Assembly: GCA_005784505.1 (NCBI GenBank)
Contig: VCAZ01000032.1
Span: forward strand, 1,947,611-2,011,610
Length of the DNA stretch: 64,000 nt
Origin: Bagarius yarrelli
Taxonomy: Eukaryota > Chordata > Actinopteri > Siluriformes > Sisoridae
Direction: 5' to 3'
Positions 48,867-60,800 of this stretch are shown here, one piece after another; position 1 is the first letter of the stretch, and each line of letters starts with the position of its first letter. The notes under the pieces are model-generated. The model had not been told where the DNA came from. It did no database searches and saw only the letters and a program-made list of their open reading frames with translations. The translations under genes were made by a program, and so were the position numbers.

Positions 48867-50280
48867 AAAGCTTACATCTGCTACTTACGCAAGGGGATAT
48901 TTAAGAAACATTAACAAAGGTGGGCATTTCATAATCATTGTATCAAAATTAACTCCTGCCAGCTCACACCCGAAACAGGCAGGGTCGGCACCACAACGAC
49001 TGTCGTATCTGGGCCAATTAAATCATGAAGCGAGTCCTTAAGCATTGGGCCCGAGTGCGGCAGATAGAAGCGGGCCGAGGGGTAAGTCTCCGGCAGGCGG
49101 AAATTTAACCGGAACTGATCCTAGTGTATAGTGGAAACAGCCAATCGGTAAACAGAGTAAGTGCAAAGCCTGGCATGCAACAGAAAACATACTGAATCAA
49201 ACACAAACCGATTTTAAACAAAACTACACACAACTTGATAGACTTGAGGTCTCCTTCTTATTGAGCGTGTTTGCGTGTTTACTGTAAAAATCAGCACTGA
49301 ATAATGAATTAGCTTTGAATAGTTCGCTTGCTGCTTATTTCGTTCGATTAATAACTTCACCCTGCACCAGGACGCCATAAACACTCGATTTCCGTCTGGA
49401 TTTACTATATTAGAAAAATTGAGCTTAGTCTTTACTTCCACTCACTACAATGTATAAATCTTTTCCATGGAGATAAGCCAAGCGGTGATCTGTGTGTAAA
49501 AAGCAACGTCCGTTATGCTCAAATTGAGCTGATAAACACTATAACCACAGGAGGGTTCCTGAAACGAACAAAAAACAGAAAATTGCTATGTGGAATGTAA
49601 AGAAAATAATTTCTTTAAATATATTTAAACCAAAATGGCTGAAAGAGAAATGTACATCCATCAAGCAAAAAACAGGCAAATTTTGGAGACAATCATTTAC
49701 CCCCCCAAATGAGACTGAAGAGACAGCCGGGCACCAAATTAGCCAAGGAGGGCTAACCGATCAATATCTCGCTAAGCACATGATCAGCTTCCCAGGCAGC
49801 TGCGGGCTTTCTATTGATCGGATCGGGCGCGGTTGACGATCTGCTTTAATGGCAGCATCAGGTCATAAGCTTCTCCATACAGAACTAGTTTTTATGTAAA
49901 GGAAAGCAAACATAATCCAAAAGGCTGAAAGTTGCTCTTGATGCTTGTAAAAAAAGGTACATCATCAAGAAAAAATAATCTATAACAAAGAAAAGGACAA
50001 AGGTATCGATAGCATGCTAAGCGCAGGATCAACCTCCCTAGTGAATGCACGCTCAGTATTGATCGTATATGTGTGCTGGAGATGACGGCTTGATCCGTTC
50101 TCTACACCACCTCCCGCGTAGATTTCGCCGGCACGGTAGAAATGAAGGAAAAGCATTCAACAGGCCTGATTCATTTAATAGCAGGGATTCAATTCAACCC
50201 GAATCATTTGTGGCTGATTATAATGTAATTTAAAAACCAAACCCCGACTAATCAGGTCAGGGAGTCCATAAGTCTTCCCT
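48867..50280. other. Intronic sequence without recognised features
   Basis: No repeat identified. GC-rich stretches occur at 49,040-49,110, 49,790-49,840 and 50,090-50,140. No splice-compatible coding. Confidence 0.5.
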
Positions 50281-50284
50281 GTCT

Positions 50285-50590
50285 CAAACAATACATACAC
50301 ATTTATATATATATATTTCTTACAGTACAATAAAAATAGCCCCCTAGCATAATCCATCTTAGATAGTTGGGGTGAGAGCGCAGAGTAAGCTATGACATGG
50401 CCCGACAGTGGCAGCTAACTAGTTTGACTCAACACTGCCCCCAGTTGAACATCTCAAAAAGCTTAACTGGTGTTTGTTTTCCCAACTCTATTGACAGACA
50501 CACAATAATTTCATTTATACAACTGCGCAGTTTAAGGGTTTTGCTCAATGGGCCCAGTCCTGGGGATTGAACCCATGACCTGCTGCTAAA
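50285..50590 (-). repeat. SINE, long type, heavily decayed minus copy
   Basis: GGGGTGAGAGCGCAGAGTAAGC at 50,370-50,391 and AGTGGCAGCTAAC at 50,406 match the body of the copies at 30,142 and 32,099, and GGGGATTGAACCCATGACC at 50,563-50,581 is a box B region. A central insertion separates the two parts. Confidence 0.55.
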
Positions 50591-52600
50591 AATCATTTTT
50601 CTTTCATTATTTACTCTGTATAAGCAGCCAAGTACTGACACAGCAGACCCGGTAGTGAGTAATAATACTTCCTTACTCATTTATCAAGTACCAAAAGCTG
50701 GTGATGTATAACATAAACCTAAATTTAAAATGAAGTATAAAAAATTCTTTTTAGGGGGCTTTGTTTAATACTTTTCTACAGAACAGAGTTTTTACATAAA
50801 GCTGTACATTTACAGTAAAAATAACTGTTAAAAAAAACTTTCAAAAGAATAATTTTAGTAATATTTCATTTAGTAATAAACAGTAGAATTTTGGACTTAA
50901 GTTTCATAAAAGAATTGCAGTATCATTTCAAGTTGTGGTAATTTACACATGGAGTGTGAAATTATGCCATGTTTTATTAACCCCACCCTTTATATTCTAT
51001 CTGAGACATGCTATATTCCTTGTGGGAGATACCCAATCCAACATACTGCCAAGGACCAAATTATCAGGTACACAATTCTAAAACCGGGTAATTCTTTGTG
51101 TTTAGAGCTAAAATCTAAAGTTTAAGCCTAATATTTACTGATGTTTTTGACTCATCTGCCGAGAGTTCATGCAATAAGCTGTTGCCCAATTATACCCCGA
51201 TAAATTGGTGGGTGAGGATTTGTAAAATACTGCACGCAGACTTTCTATAATCCCATCTTGAACTGAATAGCTCCCCTTTCGAACCTCGAGCTTTTGAAAA
51301 ACCTATAGCAATAAAACCTGAGCAATTAACCACACACTAGAATCCGAAGCAGGAAAAAATGTAATGTGTTTTGTTTTTCTTTCTTTCTTGCTGGTTAATT
51401 GGATTAAAGAGAAGAGGAATAAACACATACTAATCCTGGAAGGTGTTAATCAATATGGAAAAAACGGCTTTGTACCGTACGTCTTGTTTAAATTAATGAA
51501 CATTAAATGATGCAGGGTGTTCGATTCGATTTATTAGGCGCACCGGTCCTCATTTCTATGCAAATATATGTATATTATTCTGTAGAAAGCTACAAATGAA
51601 GGTGTCATATACACAATGGAGGTGTGTGAGAAAGCATTTTAAACAGGAAAGACACAAACCTGACAAACCCACTGCTTAAAGATGGCTATAATAAAGTGAT
51701 ATAAAGTTAATGATTACTCTTTAAAAAGCATTAGTCTAGTCTGTGCTGCACTTAGACTAGCGTTTAGTCTAAGACCCCAGCGGCTGATGCTGAATAATCG
51801 ATACCCTCTCTTTACAGATGTGTGTTAGTGAAAAAGAACATGTTGGTGCAGTGGAACCCTGGTAACCGTTGGTTCTCAGCTAAACCGAGTTAAAGCGGCA
51901 CGCGGGAAATGAAACACAGGCTTTTATTGTTGATTGTTAAAGTTCTTTTACACAGCCAATGAAAAAAATGTGGCTAGTTTGCACCATCAAACTGCACAAT
52001 TGTAAAGCAAATAAATAGGAAAACGCTAATAAATAAACACTAATAGATACCCGAAGGGGCAGGGATTCTGCTGCCCCTGTTTGTGCTATGAACCTTTTCT
52101 TAGCAAAGGAAGATCAACCGCAAGGACACTTAATTACAGAGTTTACACTGATCGGTGCATGTGGGTAGCAGGACTACGTTCTCTGTCTCTTGTTAAAAGT
52201 GCTAGATAAATAAAGGGGACTTGACTTAATCTGGACATACCACAGCCACAATGTTGCCATTGTCACATGGTCTACAAGGTCAGACTGTCTTTTCTTCCTT
52301 TCTACTTCTGTAGAATCTCAAAAAAAAAAAAAAAAAAAAAGAAAAGCAGATCAGTTAGATTTTTTTTCAGAAAAATGATCAAGACACCCCTTTGGTGTAA
52401 CTTTGGGGTGAAGGAATATTCAAAAACAGCAAGCAACTAAGTCCAATCAAGTGTCAAATGGACTTGTCTAAATGAATACTTGATCTTGATCCATTCCAAA
52501 TAACGTTAAAAGGAGGCTACGCACAGACACTATAGTCTCCGAAAGAGGCCGTTTCCATACCCGTGTCCTTCCTAAAAATTTGTCAACACAAAATGCCTAA
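50591..52600. other. Intronic sequence; poly(A) and repeat-poor block
   Basis: A run of about 21 A at 52,320-52,340. 51,340-51,660 contains ATGCAAAT (octamer), GTTAATCAA and ATTAATGAAC motifs and no repeat similarity; possibly conserved, not demonstrated. Confidence 0.4.
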
Positions 52601-53140
52601 GAGGTGTTTACACTTGTTAAAGGTGTTTAAACTCATGTTTAGTTTGATTAAAACAAACTGGTACTGTTTATTTAATTAAGTGTAAACGCTGTCATCTGAA
52701 CAATAAACCACCAGAGCACTTAAAACATGGGTTTCGGTCTGCTTCCAAAGGAACTTTGGTACGGTCTGATTGACATACGGACGCCACACGGAACAAATAG
52801 ACGTAAACGGACCAAAAAGATGTGAATGTGATGTCTCAAGGTGCGACACAAATACAATTCTGATTATGAGTCTTTGATTTAAAAGCAAAGAAGTCTCAGA
52901 AATATCTGCTTGGTTTGTCTCATTCAAGGACTTATGCTGCCTATCAGTCCAACAAGTTGCAAATGTATACATCACAAAAGCCGACCAATCAGGTTGTGAG
53001 CGTATCACTATGCATTTAGGTTCGCTATCTTTAGGTTCACGGTCAAAAATGTGAGTGTGAACGCTAAGCGGACCAGGACCAAATGTATTTTTTTTTCTGG
53101 TGCGGACCAAACCAACCAAACTACAAGTGTGAACACACCC
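52601..53140. mobile_element. hAT-like MITE (GAGGTGTTTACACTTGT ends)
   Basis: Left end GAGGTGTTTACACTTGTTA and right end ACAAGTGTGAACACACCC form a terminal inverted repeat of about 18-20 bp with a few mismatches. The interior has CGGACCAAAAAG, AGCGGACCAGGACC and CAAACCAACC, characteristic of a family frequent in fish. Non-autonomous: no transposase. An open frame of 147 codons inside is incidental. Confidence 0.75.
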
Positions 53141-53175
53141 AAAGACGTATATGATCTATATGATCATCTATGTAA

Positions 53176-53545
53176 AACAAGAGACTTAAACCCTGTTCCA
53201 GCATGACAATGTCCCTGTGCACAAAACCCCTGATTTCCATGAAGACATACTGTGTCCTAATTGGAGCGGAAGAACTCTCATGTCCTGCACACTCATTCTG
53301 ACTCAACCCCTTCAAACTGAACACCGTTGGGATGAACTGGAACCCCGAGTAAACATCAGACCTCCTCACCTCAACATCAGTGTCTGATCTCACTAATACT
53401 ATTGTGACTAAATGATCAAATCCCCTCAGTCACATGACCCAATCTAATGAAAACGAGCACAGAAGTGTGAAGGTTATTATAGGTAAAAGAATGAGATAAA
53501 CATCTGGAGCAGAATGTTTAAAAAAAAAAAACATACAGATGTGAT
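53176..53545 (+). mobile_element. Tc1-like fragment T3
   Basis: GACTTAAACCCTGTTCCAGC, CATGACAATGTCCCTGTGC, GACTCAACCCCTTCAAACTG and GTGTCTGATCTCACTAAT; about 370 bp colinear with T1. The HDN-V-PVHK motif is still readable. Located 36 bp after the MITE at 52,601-53,140. Confidence 0.85.
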
Positions 53546-54320
53546 GGACAGGTGCCAATTTGTTTATATAGTCTAGATCTTAAAAGATACGTCATTTTAA
53601 ATTTTTTTTAACACCTTAAATAAGGAAGCACTGACATTTTCCTCCAGAACGGAGACACAGCCGCGGGCTAAACTAACATACAAACACTTGTCTCCCATCA
53701 TTCAGTTTGGAGGTGTCATTTAACGACTGACTCCGTCTGTTATGCAGACACGCCTAATAACATCATTAAAGAACAACAAGTGAGTCTTTTTTTTTTTTTT
53801 TGGCCGGGTTTTGTGTAAGTGAGAAAATAAATTGCAGTTTAACTTTAATTACCCTTGAAAACATTTTAATTAAAAGCAAAATCCTGCAAGGACCTAAACA
53901 TGACTTTTTTTTTTTTTTTTTTTTACAGCATAGACCAGAGGCACTGATATGGAACTTCATTATTATTTTCGAAGCCGAATGCAGGCTTGAAACACTCATT
54001 TCTATTAGAGTGGCTACACACGTACCGCTAGGTTAAAAGTCATTTTAATATCAAAGTTCACTGTAAAGAATGCAGTAAACGGTGTCCAATATTAGCACAC
54101 CGTGTCCATATTGCTTTGTCAAGCTGGGACAGGGTTTTGTTTTGCCCCCTTAACTTTGGGTAAAAGAAATCTTTATAATGTATTATAAATAAAACACACC
54201 TCCATGCTTTTAAAAACCTATTTTGCAACATTTGGGGGGAAAAAACAAACAAGATCTCCAGATCGTTCAATTAGGATGCAACGTGCTTCAATGTCTTTTT
54301 ACTATTTTACAACAGTTTCT
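53546..54320. other. Intronic sequence with T tracts
   Basis: T runs at 53,788-53,801 and 53,906-53,924. No exon. Confidence 0.6.

Positions 54321-54321
<1 letters not shown>

Positions 54322-54352
<31 letters not shown>
54322..54352. repeat. Poly(A) tract, 31 nt
   Basis: Uninterrupted A run. No adjacent retroposon body was recognised on its 5' side. Confidence 0.9.
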
Positions 54353-54355
<3 letters not shown>

Positions 54356-54419
54356 ACTAAAGAGAGCTCACTTCGAGCCTTTAATGTTTGTTTTATATCG
54401 TCTGGATAAAGATCTGTAG

Positions 54420-54700
54420 TCAATTCTTCTTCTTCTTCTTCTTCTTCTGGCTGGTTCCTTCAGCCGTCCCCACAGTGAATAGTCTGCCTTTACCTAGCCC
54501 TTTCCTCTGCATCCTCTTTACTCACACCTTCTTACTTCATGTCCTCATTTATCACATCTATATACCCCCCTTGTTGGTCTTCCTTATTGCCTTCCGCCTG
54601 TAGCTCCATTTCCACCATCCTCCTACCAATTTTTCCACTCTCCCTCCTCTGCACATGTCCAAACCATCTCAATATGCCCTTATTGACCCTTTCGGACTCT
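54420..54700 (-). mobile_element. Non-LTR retrotransposon 3' end with GAAG tail
   Basis: Minus strand: GGACATGTGCAGAGGAGGGA, GGTAGGAGGATGGTGG, then TGTGGGGACGGCTGAAGGAA, CCAGCC and (AGA)n at 54,424-54,449. The protein relic is the same C-terminal segment as at 6,681-6,830, and this copy adds the true 3' end. The 5' part is missing. Confidence 0.8.
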
Positions 54701-54899
54701 GTCTAACATGAGCCTCTGATGTGATGCATCTCTACCTCATGATGCTGCTTTTACCGTCTAGACAACTTACGATTTTTACAGCACTCTCAGTATTACATAC
54801 CCCATTGTGTACCATACCCATATATCTATATTTATTTTCTACATGTACATACTATTTTTTATAATATACATACTATACTGTTTTGGTTTTAGCACAACT

Positions 54900-54943
54900 T
54901 TGATCCACTTCAATTGTTGATCCACTTCAATTGTTGACTAATG

Positions 54944-55004
<61 letters not shown>
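54900..55004. repeat. 18-bp duplication and (GATA)n
   Basis: TTGATCCACTTCAATTGT occurs twice in tandem at about 54,898-54,935, followed by (GATA)n of about 15 units at 54,945-55,004. Confidence 0.9.
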
Positions 55005-55917
55005 TCATGGATGGCTGGCTGACTGACTAGATAGATAATGTATATGATGACAGTCTGTGTCAGTCATTCTATCACTGGGCTAGGATTATGTACATGGGGG
55101 GCGGGGGTGGAGGGGCTCATCCTTCATGCTCACCAGCGATAACATCTTGACCTTTTTCAAGCTTCAATAAACCCACAATCACTTCTTGTATCCAAAATCT
55201 TGCATTGATGCTAATAGTTGGTCTCCAGTGCTTGGCAGATAGCACTACAGCTCAAATGACAGACAATCTGCTTAACAGATAATAAAGTAGGGACACAAAG
55301 GTGCTATAAAGAACCCAGCTTGGGGCCTGATTATAGCATAGAAACCGAAATGATACCCTGGGGAAAGCAGTCCCTGGAATACGTGAGAGGGTCCTGCTTT
55401 CCTTGCTTTAATATTTGTGTGTATAGGATAGATTTTCCTTATTACCTCATATAGTGCAGCTTTCTTTTTGCTATAAAAAATAAACTCATAAACGCCTGTA
55501 GGCAAACGGAACTGCAAAAAAAAAAAAAAAAAAAAAAAAAATTCCAATCTGCTCTCACTTTTTTACAATTTCACACTCGGCCTGTTTTAAGAGCACTGCC
55601 CGTCTAGCTAAACATTTAGCCGACATCAGACGGGCAGACTGGCCCCCCGAGGAAGTGGCGCACTGTGATATTTTTATAAAAACATTTAAAAAACATTAAC
55701 AACAACACAGTTCAATCCCAGGGGGCTACTTTCTGGGTCCTGGTTGGATTTAAAAGCAACAAAAGGACATCATAAAGGGACCGTGATCGATGTCTGGAGA
55801 ACAGGGGGACTGATACGAACACCATGCTGAGACACTGACATTTGTGGCGCTCGGTAACGGATGAAAAAGGCCGGTTGATTGCGGGGTGCATGAGGCTCTC
55901 TGGCTGCGGAGGCAGTG
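55005..55917. other. Intronic sequence with poly(A) run
   Basis: Poly(A) of about 25 nt at 55,516-55,540. No other named feature. Confidence 0.6.
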
Positions 55918-56205
55918 GCGTAGCTGAGAGGGGGCAAAGGGAGACACCTGCCCCTGGGCACAGCAACTGGGGCGCCAAATTGATGTTATATAATTGCAAA
56001 TAAATGTTTTTCCCAATTATATCTTCAATGTATCATTGTTGCCTTAATTCTAAGTTTTCATGTTGTAAAACTCAAAAATTTCCAGGAAAGCATGACGGAC
56101 GCCCTTATGGCTGGCACCCTGTCACAAGGGGGCCAGGAGAGGGGCGCGAAAACTGACTTTGTCCCCAGGCGCTGAAAACCCTAGATACACCTCTGTAGCT
56201 AGTGG
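55918..56205. mobile_element. Possible MITE (AGTGGCGTAGCT end)
   Basis: Begins GGCAGTGGCGTAGCTGAG and contains GGGGCGCCAAATTG, GGCACCCTGTCACAAGG and GGCGCTGAAAACCC before TACACCTCTGTAGCTAG. The GTGGCGTAGCT start and TAGCTA end are suggestive of a fish DNA transposon, but the inverted repeat is imperfect. Confidence 0.5.
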
Positions 56206-56356
56206 GAGTGGAGTCAACTTTAGGCGACGATAGAAATCAAGTGATAAGTGGGGCATTTGAATGTCAATGATGGGTAAAAAAAATGTCACTAATATCACAT
56301 AGATTATCTTCAGCATGGCTTTATTTCCCATACCTTTATTACCAGCTTTAAAAAGG

Positions 56357-56520
56357 CTTTCCTAATGCAGTGGTTAAGGTGTTGGACTGCTAATTGGAGG
56401 ATTGGGGTTTGAGTCCCAGCACCACCGATTTACCACTGTTGGGCCCCTGAGCAAGGCCCTTAACCACCAATTGATCAGTTGTATAGAAGAGAGAAATGTT
56501 ATTCGCTCTGGATAAGAGTG
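56357..56520 (+). repeat. tRNA-derived SINE, common family, 3'-truncated after hairpin
   Basis: GCAGTGGTTAAGGTGTTGG head, box B GGTTTGAGTCCC (near 56,405), GGGCCCCTGAGCAAGGCCCT body and a tail hairpin CGCTCT-GGATA-AGAGTG at 56,503-56,519. The terminal ATGTAAATG repeat is absent. Confidence 0.85.
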
Positions 56521-58385
56521 TAGTGTAGTGGAGTGGAATGAGTAGCACAGGATAGTTGCGGAAGATAAATCACCAAAATTAGGAGAATCTGCAATATGGA
56601 CCCTAGACTGAAGTGGGAATTTTCGAACAGACTGCCACAGAGGTTCATAATCATCTCCAACAAACTTGTATGAAAAGAGACTGAAAGTTCCTGTGTCCCT
56701 GACGGCCGTGGTAGCATTTTAACCTTATCATTTTATCTCATAGTTTTGTCCAATGTCACCGCTTCATGTTAAAATTCTGCAATGTTTATATAAAGCTAAG
56801 AAAATTTTTTATACAGCACTGACAGAGTGCGGTGTTTATTCAAAGTGTCTGCCTACCAGATTCGAACAGCATTCACAGGCAAAAACAATACACCAATTGG
56901 CACTCAAGGCTGCGTTTAATATTTTGTCCGTGGGTTGTATTTATTCACGACTGGAGAATGTGGAACGAGCGATTCGTGCTAACCTTGAATGGAAAAAATG
57001 AGAGGATTTAATAAACGTTGGACAAGTCAAGGAGAGACGGTTATTAGTTCTGATGTAGGGCTGTAACCATGAGTTTAAAAAAATAAACAAATAAAAAAAG
57101 ACAACTTTCTTAAAAAAAAAAAACACAAAAAAAAACCCCAGAAAGAGCAGACAGCTTGACTAAATTGCTGGAATAATTGCGTAACGATTTTTAGGACATG
57201 GATTTTAAATTGTTTCTTAAATTGCTTTGTTTATTAGTAGTCTGGAGGCTGGAGGATACAGGGAAGATTAAAATCTAACAGCTTTCATATGAGGAGCTTA
57301 AAAGAAAAAGAATGTGTTTTATGAGGACATATGGAGATCCAGAAGGATAAGAGTACCTATAGGATTCCGATTGTAGAAAAAAAAAAAAAAAGGGTGTCCA
57401 TCTGTGTCTGGGAGCCAAAGCAGAAAATATGTCTCCGTTATCCTTTTCTCTCTTTTCTTTTCTTTTGCTCTCTCATGTCAGTTCCAGCACCTGTGAGAGA
57501 GTTTGTGCATGCAGTAGACGATGGATAGTCTTTTTTTTTTTCTTCCAGTTTTGTCCGCGTTCATGTCTCTAAGGGAAAGCTGTTTGTCTGGTATCTACGT
57601 GGATCGTGGGTTATATTTTGCAACACCATTCAAATAAATTAATGGTCTGGACACGAGCAGATTCCAGAAATGGAACTGAAAAGTAGCCAAATCATGGAGG
57701 AGTTGAGGTACCGAGGTGTAGCACTACATGAAGGTTTTCACACGTCTCCGCTATATATCGTCTCGTGTAAGCAGCAGCGGTGGTGTGAAGCTGGTGGTGC
57801 ACAGAACTTGTCTCATTAGGTTAATGTGTCTACATCCACGAAGAAATTGATTGCACTGAGACACCAGTAGGATTTATTCATGATGTGTTTTTTGGCACGT
57901 AGGGGTCCTGTGGGTCACCCTTTACTGTTCCATCTTTCTGTAGCGTCGCACTATATGTGGATATTTAGTAAACTTCTGGCCAGTGCTTTTTGGCCACGAT
58001 TTGTTCATCGGAGACGGTTTTTTTTTTCCAATCCTAAACTTCCTATGATTTAACGCTAAAATCTGTTGTCTTTGATCGCTAGTTTGATCGCTTGCCAATT
58101 TATGGTTGTTGTAATTAGTTTTTTTTTTCTCTGATGAAATTCTGGGAGTTTCAGATTTCCATACCCGTCAAACCAAGAACCAATAGGAGCGCCAAACTTG
58201 ACGCAATTAGCGAGTGGACAGAACAGCGAGAAAAGTTAACTTTGTTGATAAAAATTAACGCTACAGATGGGGATCATGATCCTCCAAATAACAAACTAAC
58301 TACTAATCAACTATTAACAATAGCACAGCGTAAACTCGGGTTTAGGATTTTATCTAGTTATTTGGTGCAAATGTTAAATTTAAAT
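56521..58385. other. Intronic sequence without recognised features
   Basis: A runs near 57,113 and 57,378-57,391, T runs near 57,531 and 58,018. No exon or named repeat. Confidence 0.5.
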
Positions 58386-58445
58386 GATAAAAACCTGTTC
58401 CAGCATGACGATGCCCCTGTGCACAAAGCAAGCCGCAAAAAGATC
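58386..58445 (+). mobile_element. Tc1-like fragment T5 (short)
   Basis: AAACCTGTTCCAGCATGACG and ATGCCCCTGTGCACAAAGC match fragments T1-T4 and read as FQHDDAPVHK. It lies in a longer open frame (58,134-58,514) whose remaining part is not recognised. Confidence 0.7.
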
Positions 58446-59082
58446 TGGTTTGGACCGATGCGGGATCAAATGAACCTTAAACTCATAGAACCAGAACTGG
58501 ATCTCCATACTTAGTAACTGAGGACAAACAAGTTCTAAGGGGTAAAAAAGTGATTATCTGGGAGGATTTTATAAATTATTATAGAGTTATATGCATTATT
58601 ATATATCTTATATACATCATAATCCGTCCAGAGTTGGAGGATGAAGCATCTTCACATGGTCTTACCAAAAAACAGCATTTATTAACCTTCGGGAAAAAAA
58701 AAAAAAAAAAGATGCACCAACGAGGGTTTTAAAACTTTAACACCCGAACAATGTTGCAGGTTCTGTGAAGCAGTAAAACTAGATTTAGCAAAATAAAATT
58801 GGTGTATTTACAGTTTTTTTTTTTCCCTCTTAACCATCAACGAGACCTTTAACACAGATCGTTATTAGGTGGGAACAGGAAAATGACTAATTACAAAAAA
58901 AAATAATAATTCCTTTAATATTGTACTAAAAATCGAAGTCAGAATAAATAATTCACGCTGAAACAATCCAGATGGAAGCCAATCACGGCTGAATCCGTCA
59001 GTAAACGGTAAAAGCCTTTAATCTCAACAAACAGAGATTCCTCCTGGCAAAGGAAGGAGTATGTCCTGTGAGAGATACTCAC
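58446..59082. other. Intronic sequence downstream of exon B
   Basis: Poly(A) run at 58,696-58,709. The exon B donor is at 59,082. Confidence 0.6.
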
Positions 59083-59154
59083 GGTTATTTTGATGATGTC
59101 GTAGATGAGATAGCGTGGGATGGGCTGCCCGTTGACTTTGTCGACGATCATCTC
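59083..59154 (-). CDS. RNGTT: RNGTT exon B (72 nt): motifs III and IIIa
   Basis: The 24 codons read EMIVDKVNGQPIPRYLIYDI followed by IKIT, in phase 0 at both ends. It corresponds to residues about 345-368. The first residue is the motif III glutamate (Glu345 in the mammalian numbering) and the Asp of YLIYD is the motif IIIa residue (Asp363); both have been reported as essential in mutational scans of the mouse enzyme (recalled). The acceptor is CTGTAG at 59,160-59,155 and the donor is GTGAGT at 59,082-59,077. A GA/CT repeat lies about 165 nt upstream in the transcript. The short exon and phase match the join from exon A (LLDG|EMI) exactly. Confidence 0.97.
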
Positions 59155-59317
59155 CTACAGACAGAAATGGAGAAGTGTGAAACGGTGAAGAGAGACAGGT
59201 TTAGGATTTAAAGCACGTCTTAGGGCAAGAAGATATTTCACGTTATACCCGTTTCCTATTACTTTAGCTGAAGAGAAAATTCTTAGAAGATTAACGGTAA
59301 GAGGAAAGGAAAAGAGA

Positions 59318-59319
<2 letters not shown>

Positions 59320-59352
<33 letters not shown>
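59320..59352. repeat. GA/CT microsatellite upstream of exon B
   Basis: (GA)n of about 16 units on the plus strand; in the transcript (CU)n, about 165 nt upstream of the exon B acceptor. Confidence 0.93.
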
Positions 59353-59354
<2 letters not shown>

Positions 59355-60046
59355 TAAATGTGTATTGAAGTGAGCGAGAGACTAAGCGTGTGAGAGATAA
59401 AGTAGTCGAGTACTCAAATATCACTTTTCACAGCGGTTCAGCGAACCAAAGCTTAACCCGCCGTACAGCACCAAGTGTCAAGCTCTGCCATGTGACTGTC
59501 CTAATTATTCCGCAGTTGGACACTTGTTACTACAGGCAGGAAGCCGTTTATCTGTCTGGAGGGGCAGATAAATGAACTAAGGTTGGATCAAAGTGCACCA
59601 CATGTTTCTGGAACTTTCAAGTTAATTAAAAATCGATAAATATTTCAGTAATGACAATTTTTTTTTTCTTCTGGCACAAAAGACGTCTGCGCAGACAGTA
59701 AGATTTCTCATCAAAGATTTTTTACAGCTCCCTCCAAATCTATTGAAACACCACGGCCGGTTTACAGTTTTTGTTGAATTGAAAAGTTGACTGTGAAGGC
59801 GGGGGGATACAGTGGAACCTCAGCATACTAATGTTCTCTTATGACGCGCCTACATCATCTCTTAAAACTGACCCATACCTGACATCTGCATTTACACTAT
59901 AAACAGCATAACAACCCAATGTAAACGTACTGACCGAAAAAGAACGTAAAAACGCTGCAATAATCAATGGCCGCAGTGGACAAAAAGAAGAGAGCCCTTT
60001 TTTTACAGCCTGGGAATATAGCATTGGTTGCCAAATACATATAAAG

Positions 60047-60048
<2 letters not shown>

Positions 60049-60091
<43 letters not shown>
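60049..60091. repeat. TG/CA microsatellite
   Basis: Perfect (TG)n of about 21 units inside the A-B intron. Confidence 0.95.
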
Positions 60092-60094
<3 letters not shown>

Positions 60095-60262
60095 TACAGA
60101 CAAAACAGATTTTAAGTGAATAAAAATAACAAATCTCAAAATACAAAATTGCACCGTTAAATACACTGAATATTGTTGTTGGTGTCCACCTGATTTGACG
60201 TCATGTGCCACCTTCGTTTATTCAATGATGTTCGACTTACACCGTCATTTATTCAGTGGTGT

Positions 60263-60452
60263 GGGGAAGTGGTGGCTCATGGTTAAGGTCTACCAACCTG
60301 AAGATTGTGGGTTCGATTCTCAGCTCCACCAAGCCACGACTGTTGGGCCCCTGAGCAAGGCCCTTAACCCCCTAATTGCTCAGTTGTATAAAAGAGATCA
60401 ATCTAAGCCCCTTTGGATAAGGACGTCCGCCAAATTCTGTAAATGTGAATGA
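60263..60452 (+). repeat. tRNA-derived SINE, common family, nearly full length
   Basis: AAGTGGTGGCTCATGGTTAA head, box B GGTTCGATTCTC at 60,310, GGGCCCCTGAGCAAGGCCCT body, tail CTTTGGATAAGGACGTCCGCC and ATGTGAATG end. A 7-bp deletion follows the box A region (AAGGTCTACCAACCTG). Confidence 0.87.
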
Positions 60453-60800
60453 AAATCCGATTAGTCTGTTTACACAGCAGACGCTAATGCACGTATCCAA
60501 TTTATATCCCATGTATTTCCATATCCAAATTAGGACTAAATCTAATCTAAAAATATTGGAATCCATGTGATTTTTTCACGATCCTCCGTGTCACATTAGA
60601 CGGAAAAAAAAGGAATCGGGTCACATGATACATGCGGTATAAATGCGGCCTTGATGTTTGGACTGTTTTTATATGCAAAAATCTGATGGCACTGATGGAA
60701 ATCTGCGTTTACATTATTTCGTCCGGGAAAATTGGTATGGCACTTCCAGTTTGGCCTTTGGAACGAATTGCGCTGCATACTGGAATACGTGTCTGATGCG
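60453..60800. repeat. AT-rich repeat resembling the 61.3-kb MITE
   Basis: Contains CCGATTAGTCTGTTTACAC, ATCTGCGTTTACATTATTTC and several ATCCAAT(T)T or TCTAAT segments similar in style to the element at 61,285, but no clear terminal repeats were found. Confidence 0.45.

Larger units (their letters stand above)
45441..59082 (-). other. RNGTT intron B-C (13,642 nt)
   Basis: Bounded by the exon B donor GTGAGT and the exon C acceptor. It contains the GATA/GACA satellite block, two Tc1-like C-terminal fragments and a shorter third, an hAT-like MITE, a LINE 3' end, several SINEs and five long poly(A) or poly(T) tracts. No additional RNGTT exon is needed or seen. Confidence 0.9.

Noticed and set aside
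52676..53119. 147-codon minus-strand frame
   Set aside because: Lies entirely within the hAT-like MITE; incidental.
58134..58514. 126-codon frame as an intact transposase
   Set aside because: Only the FQHDDAPVHK part is transposase-like; the remainder does not match and the DNA-binding domain is missing.
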